The notes below the pieces were generated by a model that made no database searches, had not been told where the DNA came from, and saw only the letters and a list, made by a program, of their open reading frames with translations. A DNA stretch of 24,989 bases from Treponema sp. (GTDB taxonomy: Bacteria; Spirochaetota; Spirochaetia; Treponematales; Breznakiellaceae): assembly GCA_009786675.1 (NCBI GenBank), contig WQRP01000005.1, positions 1-24,989 on the forward strand. The letters are read 5' to 3'. Positions 14,407 to 22,049 of this stretch are shown in pieces. Each line of letters starts with the position of its first letter. Within the stretch, counting starts at the first letter, position 1. A program made the translations under genes and the position numbers.

Positions 14407-14435
14407 AGGCTAGCGCGGTTCCCCGGAAAATTCAA
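14407..14435 (-). promoter_or_regulatory. Candidate tmk promoter, near-leaderless
   Basis: On the minus strand: TTGAAT (14435-14430), a 17-bp spacer, then TAGCCT (14412-14407, only 3 of 6 consensus). The start point would fall about at 14400, the G of the tmk start codon. The spacing is ideal but the -10 box is poor. Support comes mainly from the missing ribosome binding site. Confidence 0.35.
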
Positions 14436-14480
14436 GGCGGCGTGTGCCGGCGTTTCCATGAAACAAAACCCGCGCCAGTG

Positions 14481-14489
14481 TGTTATAAT
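14481..14489 (+). promoter_or_regulatory. Extended -10 promoter of the tamB-bamA-skp operon
   Basis: TG-T-TATAAT (14481-14489) is a perfect extended -10 element. No good -35 box occurs 16-18 bp upstream (sequence there is AAACAA), which is usual for this promoter class. The start point near 14496 gives a leader of about 36 nt with a purine-rich ribosome binding site before GTG 14532. Confidence 0.7.
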
Positions 14490-14531
14490 AGTAGTGTCTG
14501 CCCGACCGGTGGACATTGCGGGGAGAGCAGG

Positions 14532-17500
14532 GTGGAAAAAAAACGGTTTCCCTTTCGGCTATGCTTCCAGGTTCTCATCCTTCTGGCCTTTTTGGGGCTG
14601 GGCGCCGCGATTCTGCTTCCCGTCTGGCGGGTGGTCAGCGTCGGGATGGCGAGCGTCCGGGACGACCTGATCGGGCGGCTGGAACAGGAGCTGGGCAGGG
14701 AAATCAGGTACTCCTCGATAAGCCCCTCGATATTCGGCGCCTTCGACGTCCGCAACGTCAGCGTGGCGGGGGACGGCGAGTCCCCGGTCCTTACGGTATC
14801 CCGCTTCCGGCTTGCGTACTCCTTCCCGGACCTTCTGTTCAGAAGGACCCTTAACGTCCGATCCCTGATCCTGGACGCGCCGGTCGTCGACCTGAACACG
14901 GCGCGGGACGGCGACCTTCTGCGCCTGCTGGACTCCCTGGCCGGCCGGAACGGCTTTTCCGGATCCATCGGCCTGGCGTTTCCGGGGGACATAACCGTGC
15001 GGGTCCGCAACGGCACCTTCGTCGTCGGGGGCGGGGGCGACTGGCTTCGGGTGGACACCTTTAACCTTAACTCCGGGATCGACGGCTCGCGGGTAAGCCT
15101 GGACGGCAGGTGGAGCGTCGGCGTCTCGGCGGCGCAGCCGGTTGGCGCCCCGGTCGGCGTGCGGCTGGAGATGCGCCTTCACGGCTCCGGCTGCGTCGAT
15201 TCCGGGGAAGGGGAAGGGTTCTTCACGATACCCGCCGTCACGGGGGACGCGCTTAGCTCCGGCCCGGCCAGCTTCTCCGTCGCCGTGCGGGACGGCGTGC
15301 TGGCCGTGCGGAAGGTCCCCGACAGGTTCCCCCTGGACCTGTCGCTGGAGTACAGTTTCGCGGACGGCGGCGTGGACGCCAGGGTGGACGCCTGGAATTT
15401 CAGGCTCGGCGACTTCGTGGCGCTTTCCGGGGGGCTGGAGCCCCTGCGCCAGCTCACGGACATCGAGCTTTCCGGCAGGGCCTCGCTGCTGAGGGATCCC
15501 AGCGGCGGCCTTGACTACTCGGTGAATTTCGCCGGCGAGTCCCCCGAGGGGGCGGCGTTCGAGGTAAGCGTCCTGGGCGACGGGGACGGGCTAGGCGTGC
15601 GCGCGCTTCGCCTTTCCATTCCCGAGACGGACGATCCGGACTCGCGTTTTTTCGGCGGCGTCGCCTTTGCGGGGGACGCCTCCTTCGGCCCCCTCGCGGT
15701 GGAGGGGGCACTTTCGCTTGACGGCTTCAGCGTGTCGCGGATGAGGGAGCTGAATTCGGAGATTGCCATAGGGATCGGGGACGGCCGGATAAGCCTGGCG
15801 ACCGACGCCCTGCGGGTAGGGGACACCGGCTCCGCGGCCCTGGGCGCGACCCTGCGCCCGGACGGGGGTTTCGAGGCCTCCCTTTTGTGGCGGGGGGCCG
15901 GCGGGCCGGGATCGGTCCTTTTGCGGGGATCCATGGATTCCGAGCCCCGGCGGATCGAGGCGACCGTCCTGGTGGATTCGTTCCCCGTGCGGGACGTCGT
16001 CGAGATGGCCATGCCCAGGGGTTCCTTTCTGCCCGCGCCGGCGGGCGCGTTCATTGGGAACGGGGCCGTCGTCTGCGCCGAGGTTCGCCTGGGCACGGAC
16101 TTCGCCGGCCTGTGGTACGAGGTTCCCGCCGTCGTCTTTTCCGGCGGGGATCTTGGGGGGACCGTCTCGCTGTCCGGGACGGAAGGCGGCCTGGCGTTTG
16201 GCGAGAGCAGCCTTTCCTGGAGGGGCGAGGCCTTCTCGTTCTCAGGCGGCGTCGAGTTCGGCGCCCCGGAGGGGCGGGCCGTGGGCTTTTACCTTAACGC
16301 CGGCTACCGAAGCCTGGGGTACTTTGTCGAGGGATCCTTCGACGGGAGTTCCGTGGTCGTGCGCGGGTCCAACGGCCTGGACGTGAGCCTCCGGGGGGAC
16401 GGCGGGGGATACTCCGGCCACGTCCGGGCGGACGGCTTCCCCGTGCCTTTCCTGGGGCGCCCGGCCCTGCTTTCCGTGGACGCGAGCCTGGACTTCGGCT
16501 CGCCGGGACTGTGGTCGATGGGGCTGGAGCGGCTGGAGCTGTCCAATATGGCCGGCCCCGCCGGTTCGGCGCGGATCCTGGTTTCCGGCAGCGCCAACGA
16601 AAGGGGCGCGGTCTTTCCCGTGCTTTTTTACGAGGACGCCGTCGGCCCGCTTTCCGGCGGCGCGAGCTTTTACTGGCCGGACGGCCTTTCCGGCGTCACG
16701 GGGAGGTTCCTGCTAAACGACGGGCTCGAGTCCTACCTGGCCGTGGGATCCTTTTCGGACGGCGCCCTGGACTTCGCCCTTTCCGGATCCGGCGTGCGCC
16801 TGTACCGTTTTTCCGGGAACCTGCGCCACGCCACCGCCGGCGGGGATCTCCGTCTTGCCTGGAATTCCCGCGAGGCCGATTCCCTGGTCGCCGAGCTGGA
16901 TCTTTTCTCGGTAAACGGAAGGGTGGGTTCCGGGGAGTTCACGGCGAGCGTCCGTGCGGGTGTCCACGGCGAGCGGTTTACCCTGGACAGCCTGCGGGTT
17001 AATTTCGCCGGGCTGGAGGCGGGGGTGTCCGGTCTTGCCCTTAGCCGGGCGGAGGGGGCCGTCGTCGCCCTGGTGGACTTCGGCGGCGAGTTCGGCGGCC
17101 GGCCGGTCGAGGGGGCGGTGTCGCTTGACGCCGCCTTCGGCCCGGCCGAATCGTGGATGGAAATCGGCGCCGCCCTGGATTCCTTTTCCGGGAGCGCCCG
17201 TTTCAGGGGGTTCCGCTACGGCGAGGGCGCCCAGGCGCAGGACTTCGATTTCGTGTTTTCCAGGGAAGGCTCGGCGGTCGCCGTTTCCGGCGGGCCGCGC
17301 AACATGCTTCGCTTCCATATGGATCCGGACGACAATTTCTTCCTGGCCCTTTCCAGCCCTTTCCCCGTCCGGGGATCCGTCATCGGCACCATAAGGGACA
17401 ACCGGATCGACGCCCGGTGCAACGACCTTTTCATCGACCTGGCGGGGCTCTTCGCCATCCTTCCGGTAATGAACGAGTTCTTTATAAGCGACGGCTACGT

Positions 17501-18866
17501 TACCGCCTCGATAGACATACGCGGGACCCTGGGCGATCCGGAGTTTTACGGCCAGGCCAGGGGCACCGGCGTCCGCATCCACATACCCCAGGCCATACCC
17601 GTGGAACTGCGTCCGGTTCCCTTTACGGCGGTGTTCGACGGCGACGAGATTCGCTTCGGCCCGGTGCCCACGGCCGTTGGGGGCGGGGCGGGCACCGTGT
17701 CGGCCAGGTTCAGATTCGAGCGCTGGATACCGGACGTCTTCAGCATAGACATCGCCGTCCCCAGGGAGTCGCCGATTCCCTTGGACCTGAACGTGACCGG
17801 CTTTATGGTCAACGGCGACGTCGCCGGCAGGTTCAACGTCTCGATGCAGGACCGCACGTTTTCCCATTCCGGGGATCTGTGGGCCAACAACGTCCGGATG
17901 GGCGTCGACACCGACGAGATTGGGCACGGAAGGGAGCCTTTTTCCAGGGTAAGGGTGCCGCTTATGGCCGACGTGACGGTAACCACCGGCCCCGTCGCGG
18001 AATTCCTTTACCCCTCCGCGCAGTTCCCCATAGTCCGGGCGACCCCGGAAATGGGCACCAGGGTCTACGTCACCGCCGATTCCGCCGCGCGGCAGTTCTC
18101 GGTGACCGGCGACGTCAGGATACGGGGTGGCGAGATTTTCTATTTCCAGCGGAGTTTTTACATAAGATCCGGCCTTCTGGTCTTCCGGGAAAACGAGCTC
18201 GGCTTCGATCCCACCATCACCGCCCGCGCCGAGATTCGGGACCGCAACGAGAGCGGCCCCCTTACCGTCTCGATGATCGTGGACAACGCGCCCCTGACCT
18301 CGTTCACCGCCCGCTTCGAGTCGTCGCCCCCGCTTTCCCAGGTGGAGATCTTCACGCTTTTGGGGCAGAACATCGCCGGCCCGGGCGCTTACGGCCAGGA
18401 CGGGATGGATCCCATGCGGGCGTTTTTGGTTACCACGTCGGATCTTCTTGCGCAGTTCACGTTCGTAAGGACGATGGAGCAGCATATCCGTAACTTTACG
18501 CGGCTGGACATGTTCAGTATACGGACGCAGGCGCTGCAGAACTTCCTGTTCACGCAGACGGGGCTCATGCAGCCGCATGTTGACATAAACGGCAGGTTAG
18601 GTAACTATTTTGATAACACGACGATTTTCGGCGGCAAGTACGTCGGCCAGAACATGTTCGTCCAGGGGATGATTTCCATGCGCCACGACGCCAACAGGGC
18701 CGAGCGGGGCGGGTTGGTCCTGCAGCCGGACATCGGCTTTGATTTCCAGGGGCCGGTGATCAACGACTACAACCTTCGCATACGCTGGGACTTTGTCCCG
18801 ACGTCCCCGGAAAACTGGTTCGTCAACGACAACTCTATCACCCTGACCTTGAGCAGGTTATTTTAG
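14532..18866 (+). CDS. tamB: TamB-like translocation/assembly module protein
   Basis: The product is a 1444-residue inner-membrane-anchored periplasmic protein. A short basic N-terminus precedes one membrane segment (about 9-31, LCFQVLILLAFLGLGAAILL). Next come about 1050 residues of short amphipathic beta strands rich in Gly, Ser, Asp, Val and Phe (AsmA/TamB-like groove). The C-terminal TamB domain (old DUF490) follows, with signatures GEIFYFQRSFYIRSGLLVF, FTARFESSPPLSQVEIFTLL, and a final barrel-like segment ending TLTLSRLF. TamB-type proteins bridge the periplasm and are implicated in lipid transport or outer-membrane protein assembly with Omp85 proteins. The gene directly precedes bamA. 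GTG 14532 is chosen because the promoter lies downstream of the earlier in-frame codons and GGGAGAG precedes it. Codons 2-4 contain an A8 run (14536-14543). Confidence 0.9.
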   Translation: MEKKRFPFRLCFQVLILLAFLGLGAAILLPVWRVVSVGMASVRDDLIGRLEQELGREIRYSSISPSIFGAFDVRNVSVAGDGESPVLTVSRFRLAYSFPDLLFRRTLNVRSLILDAPVVDLNTARDGDLLRLLDSLAGRNGFSGSIGLAFPGDITVRVRNGTFVVGGGGDWLRVDTFNLNSGIDGSRVSLDGRWSVGVSAAQPVGAPVGVRLEMRLHGSGCVDSGEGEGFFTIPAVTGDALSSGPASFSVAVRDGVLAVRKVPDRFPLDLSLEYSFADGGVDARVDAWNFRLGDFVALSGGLEPLRQLTDIELSGRASLLRDPSGGLDYSVNFAGESPEGAAFEVSVLGDGDGLGVRALRLSIPETDDPDSRFFGGVAFAGDASFGPLAVEGALSLDGFSVSRMRELNSEIAIGIGDGRISLATDALRVGDTGSAALGATLRPDGGFEASLLWRGAGGPGSVLLRGSMDSEPRRIEATVLVDSFPVRDVVEMAMPRGSFLPAPAGAFIGNGAVVCAEVRLGTDFAGLWYEVPAVVFSGGDLGGTVSLSGTEGGLAFGESSLSWRGEAFSFSGGVEFGAPEGRAVGFYLNAGYRSLGYFVEGSFDGSSVVVRGSNGLDVSLRGDGGGYSGHVRADGFPVPFLGRPALLSVDASLDFGSPGLWSMGLERLELSNMAGPAGSARILVSGSANERGAVFPVLFYEDAVGPLSGGASFYWPDGLSGVTGRFLLNDGLESYLAVGSFSDGALDFALSGSGVRLYRFSGNLRHATAGGDLRLAWNSREADSLVAELDLFSVNGRVGSGEFTASVRAGVHGERFTLDSLRVNFAGLEAGVSGLALSRAEGAVVALVDFGGEFGGRPVEGAVSLDAAFGPAESWMEIGAALDSFSGSARFRGFRYGEGAQAQDFDFVFSREGSAVAVSGGPRNMLRFHMDPDDNFFLALSSPFPVRGSVIGTIRDNRIDARCNDLFIDLAGLFAILPVMNEFFISDGYVTASIDIRGTLGDPEFYGQARGTGVRIHIPQAIPVELRPVPFTAVFDGDEIRFGPVPTAVGGGAGTVSARFRFERWIPDVFSIDIAVPRESPIPLDLNVTGFMVNGDVAGRFNVSMQDRTFSHSGDLWANNVRMGVDTDEIGHGREPFSRVRVPLMADVTVTTGPVAEFLYPSAQFPIVRATPEMGTRVYVTADSAARQFSVTGDVRIRGGEIFYFQRSFYIRSGLLVFRENELGFDPTITARAEIRDRNESGPLTVSMIVDNAPLTSFTARFESSPPLSQVEIFTLLGQNIAGPGAYGQDGMDPMRAFLVTTSDLLAQFTFVRTMEQHIRNFTRLDMFSIRTQALQNFLFTQTGLMQPHVDINGRLGNYFDNTTIFGGKYVGQNMFVQGMISMRHDANRAERGGLVLQPDIGFDFQGPVINDYNLRIRWDFVPTSPENWFVNDNSITLTLSRLF

Positions 18867-18874
18867 GAGCTTTG

Positions 18875-21415
18875 ATGCGCGCCCATTTACTTCGAAAGGT
18901 TTTTCTTGCGGTTGCCTTTGCGCTTGCGGCCGCGGCGGGTCTTGCCCAGGAACAGGGGGAGTGGTACCTGAACAGGCACATCAGGGACGTCGCCTTTACG
19001 GGCCTGCGGAACGTCAGGGCCGCCGACCTGGACGGGATCGTCAACCCGTTCCGGGGCCGCCCCTTCGACTACTCGCTTTTTTGGGAGCTCCAGGGGATGC
19101 TCTGGGCCCTGGAGTACTTCGACATGATAGAGCCCTCCCTGGAGCCCGTCGGCAACGACGTGCTGATTCGCTTCGCCGTCACGGAGCGCCCTGTCATAGA
19201 CAGGATCAGTTTTATAGGGAACTCGGCGGTCAGGCGGAACGCGCTCCTGGACACCATCTCGACCGGCCCCAGGGACGTCGTGAACCACGTCAGGATACAC
19301 CTGGACGAGCAGGCGATCGTCAACCTGTACCTTGAAAGGGGCTTTCCGGACGTGCAGGTCAGGTCGGAGCTGCAGGAAATTGGCGGCAACACGGTCCTTG
19401 CCTTCCACATTACCGAGGGCGAAAGGGTCACGATACAGGAAATCAGGTTCGAGGGGAATTCCACCTTTTCCGACAGGACCCTAAGGGGGCAGCTGTCGCT
19501 AAGGACCCGGGGCCTGGGCAGGGACGGCGCGTTCAGCGAGGCCAGGCTTGTGGCCGACCGCGCCGCGCTGGCCGTGTACTACCACGAAAGGGGCTTCATC
19601 GACGCGGTCGTGCTGGACGTGACGCAGGAGATCGTCAGGGACGCCAGGGGGAACAACAACCTTATCCTGACCTTCAACATAAGCGAGGGGCCGCGGTACA
19701 CCTTCGCCGGCGTCACCTTCGAGGGAAACAGGATATTCTCGGACGAGACGCTCTCGGCCCTGATACGGTCCAGGCCCGGCGAGGTGGTCAACGCCCGCAG
19801 GGTGCTGGCGGACCTGCAGAGGGTCGCCGACCTTTACTTCGAGAACGGCTATATCTTCAACACCATAAGCACCGACGAGCGAAGGGACACGGTGAACAAC
19901 ACCGTCGCCTACCACATACTTATCATAGAGCGGGGCAGGGCGCACATCGAGAGCATATCGATCGTGGGGAACGACAGGACCAGGACCGACGTCGTCCTTC
20001 GCGAGATTCCCCTGATCCCCGGGGACGTTTTTTCCAGGACCAAGGTCGAGGAGGCCTGGCGCAACCTTATGAACCTGCGGTTCTTTTCCGTGGTCATGCC
20101 GGAGACGCCGCCGGGAAGCGCCGAGGGCCTTATGGATCTTGTCTTCGTCGTCGAGGAGCAGCCGACCACGGAACTTCAGTTGGGCCTTACGTTCACCGGG
20201 AGCGCGGAGCCCGACACGTTCCCGATCTCGGCCCTTGTCAGCGTGAACGACATAAACTTCCGGGGATCCGGCAACCAGCTTGGTTTTAACGTCAACGCGT
20301 CGCCCCAGGCGGCCAGCGGCTCGCTTTCCTACCACCAGCGCTGGCTTTTCGGGCTGCCGCTTTCCGGGGGCTTCGATTTTTCCGTCGACTGGTCCAGGCG
20401 GCTGGCGGCGATGAACAACAGCGCGCCGTTCTTCCACGGCGACGAGTCCTACGCCTTTCCCGACGGCTTCGCCTCGTTCGACGAGTTCCGCGAGGCCGGC
20501 AGGATGCCCCCCAGGGAATTCCTTATGGGCTTCCACAGGACCTACGTTTCGCTGGGCTTTTCCACCGGCTACCGCTGGTTTACCCCGGCCGGGAATTTTT
20601 CCCTTGGCGGCGGGATAAGGGGCGGCCTTGTCAGGATTGCCTACGACGACACCGTCTACCGCCCCTTCGATCCGGCCCTGCGGGCGGGCAACAACAGGTG
20701 GACGCCCATGATGTCCGTCTGGACCTCGGTCGCGCTTGACCGGCGGGACCTGTTCTTCGATCCCTCCAGGGGCTACTACCTGTTCGGCCGCGTCGCCCTG
20801 CACGGACTGCTTCCCGACGAGCGCGAGCACTACATGCGAAGCGACACCAACGCCCAGGTTTTCATACCGCTGTTCAACGTCCCGGTTACCGAAAACTGGA
20901 GTTTCAGGATGACGCTGGGCCTGCACACGGGGGTGTCCTTTATCTTCGCCCAGCCGGGCGACAGGCCCCTGACGGTGGAGGACGCCAACAGGCTGGCCCT
21001 GGACGGCATGTTCATCGCCAGGGGCTGGGGATCCGAGTTCCGCAACAAGGGCCACGCCCTGTGGAACAACTGGGCCGAGCTTCGGATGCCCTTGGTGCCC
21101 GGGCTTTTGGCCTGGGACTTTTTCTTCGACGCCGCCGGCGTGGCCGGCACCGAGGATAGCCAGGAGTCCCTTTCCTATTTCTGGGGAGGCAACTTCGGCA
21201 TGGAAAACATGCGCTTTAGTTTCGGCGGCGGTTTGCGCTTTACGATTCCGCAGTTCCCGTTCCGGCTTAGCCTGGCCAGCCGTTTCAGGGTGGTGGGCGA
21301 TGACGTCCGGTGGCAGGCAGGAAGCCTTTTTAGGGGGCGTAACTTTGACGCGGATACGGGTAGGGGCGGGTTTCCAGGCCTCGATCCGGTGCTTTCGATT
21401 GCCGTTACGTTTTAG
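18875..21415 (+). CDS. bamA: Outer membrane protein assembly factor BamA (Omp85)
   Basis: The product is an 846-residue outer-membrane insertase. A signal peptide (1-24, ending AAAGLA) is followed by five POTRA domains (about 30-430). Recognisable repeats are DVAFTGLRNVRAADLDGIV, ISFIGNSAVRRNALLD, IRFEGNSTFSDRTLRGQL, VTFEGNRIFSDETLSALI and ISIVGNDRTRTDVVLREI. A 16-stranded barrel (about 435-846) ends in ...VLSIAVTF with a C-terminal aromatic as required of the beta signal. The loop-6 motif is IARGWG (Arg716, the VRGF equivalent). It corresponds to T. pallidum TP0326 (Tp92). AGGAG overlaps the tamB stop codon (18865-18869) and lies 5 nt before ATG 18875; a TTG three bases earlier is less likely. 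It is in one operon with tamB and skp. Confidence 0.96.
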   Translation: MRAHLLRKVFLAVAFALAAAAGLAQEQGEWYLNRHIRDVAFTGLRNVRAADLDGIVNPFRGRPFDYSLFWELQGMLWALEYFDMIEPSLEPVGNDVLIRFAVTERPVIDRISFIGNSAVRRNALLDTISTGPRDVVNHVRIHLDEQAIVNLYLERGFPDVQVRSELQEIGGNTVLAFHITEGERVTIQEIRFEGNSTFSDRTLRGQLSLRTRGLGRDGAFSEARLVADRAALAVYYHERGFIDAVVLDVTQEIVRDARGNNNLILTFNISEGPRYTFAGVTFEGNRIFSDETLSALIRSRPGEVVNARRVLADLQRVADLYFENGYIFNTISTDERRDTVNNTVAYHILIIERGRAHIESISIVGNDRTRTDVVLREIPLIPGDVFSRTKVEEAWRNLMNLRFFSVVMPETPPGSAEGLMDLVFVVEEQPTTELQLGLTFTGSAEPDTFPISALVSVNDINFRGSGNQLGFNVNASPQAASGSLSYHQRWLFGLPLSGGFDFSVDWSRRLAAMNNSAPFFHGDESYAFPDGFASFDEFREAGRMPPREFLMGFHRTYVSLGFSTGYRWFTPAGNFSLGGGIRGGLVRIAYDDTVYRPFDPALRAGNNRWTPMMSVWTSVALDRRDLFFDPSRGYYLFGRVALHGLLPDEREHYMRSDTNAQVFIPLFNVPVTENWSFRMTLGLHTGVSFIFAQPGDRPLTVEDANRLALDGMFIARGWGSEFRNKGHALWNNWAELRMPLVPGLLAWDFFFDAAGVAGTEDSQESLSYFWGGNFGMENMRFSFGGGLRFTIPQFPFRLSLASRFRVVGDDVRWQAGSLFRGRNFDADTGRGGFPGLDPVLSIAVTF

Positions 21416-21424
21416 GGGGTCGGT

Positions 21425-21949
21425 GTGATAAAAATCGTTTTTTTAGTTTTGCTTGCCTGCGGTGTCGTCGCCTCGGTTTCCGCCCAGCAGCTTACCCGTT
21501 TTGCCGTGGTGGACCTGACCAGGGTCTACTCGGTTTTTTTCCTGGAGTCCGGCCCGGTGCGGCAACTTGAGCTGGACAGCGCCGCCGTCCAGGCGGAGAT
21601 AAACAGGATGACCCAGGAAATCCATGCGATGAATTCCCAGCGCGTGGACGCGATTGCGGCGGGGGACCAGCTCCATGCCCTGCGCCTGGAGAGCGACATC
21701 CGGGGCAGGACGGAGTTCCTTAGGGAATTCCACGCGGTCAGGACCGCCGAGCTCGAGGCCAGGCGCAGGGCCCTTGCCCACTCCGACGAATTCCTGGGGC
21801 AGATATACAGCGAGATTCGTTTCGTCGCCGAAAGGGAGGGGTTTACCATGGTGCTCAACCTTAACGACAACCCCAGCATCCTTTGGCACAGTTCCACCGT
21901 GGACATAACCGACAGCCTAATCGCAAGCCTTCTTGACAGGCGACGCTGA
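21425..21949 (+). CDS. skp: Periplasmic chaperone Skp (OmpH-like)
   Basis: The product is a 174-residue secreted protein with a signal peptide (VIKIVFLVLLACGVVASVSA, probable cleavage at about 20, before QQLTRFAVVDLTRVY). The mature part has the OmpH/Skp layout: a short 'FAVVDLTRVY' beta strand, a long coiled-coil arm (about 50-125) and a return strand (FTMVLNLNDNPSILWHSSTVDITDSLIASL, given here as 144 onward). Skp holds unfolded outer-membrane proteins on the way to BamA. LLAC at 9-12 resembles a lipobox but would leave too short a signal, so cleavage by signal peptidase I is preferred. The GTG start has AGGGGGT overlapping the bamA stop. Order bamA-skp-mutS matches T. pallidum as I recall. 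Confidence 0.88.
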   Translation: MIKIVFLVLLACGVVASVSAQQLTRFAVVDLTRVYSVFFLESGPVRQLELDSAAVQAEINRMTQEIHAMNSQRVDAIAAGDQLHALRLESDIRGRTEFLREFHAVRTAELEARRRALAHSDEFLGQIYSEIRFVAEREGFTMVLNLNDNPSILWHSSTVDITDSLIASLLDRRR

Positions 21950-22049
21950 TTCCCCGGGGCGCGGTTTTTCGGCGTTTTTCCCCTTGCGGAGCCGCCCGTT
22001 TTCTTTTACGCTGGCAGTAGTTTGATTACAGCGTGCAGGAGCGTTTGCC

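Noticed and set aside
14442..14531. Extension of tamB to the ATG at 14442
   Set aside because: The extended -10 promoter at 14481-14489 lies downstream of it, and GTG 14532 has a ribosome binding site and leads directly into the membrane anchor.
16713..18578. Minus-strand open frame of 621 codons inside tamB (and a 446-codon plus frame at 17153-18493)
   Set aside because: Both are by-products of high GC in the tamB coding frame. The tamB frame carries the family C-terminal domain across the same bases.
21950..22049. Terminator or promoter between skp and mutS
   Set aside because: T-rich runs are present but no stable hairpin precedes them, and no -35/-10 pair has acceptable spacing.
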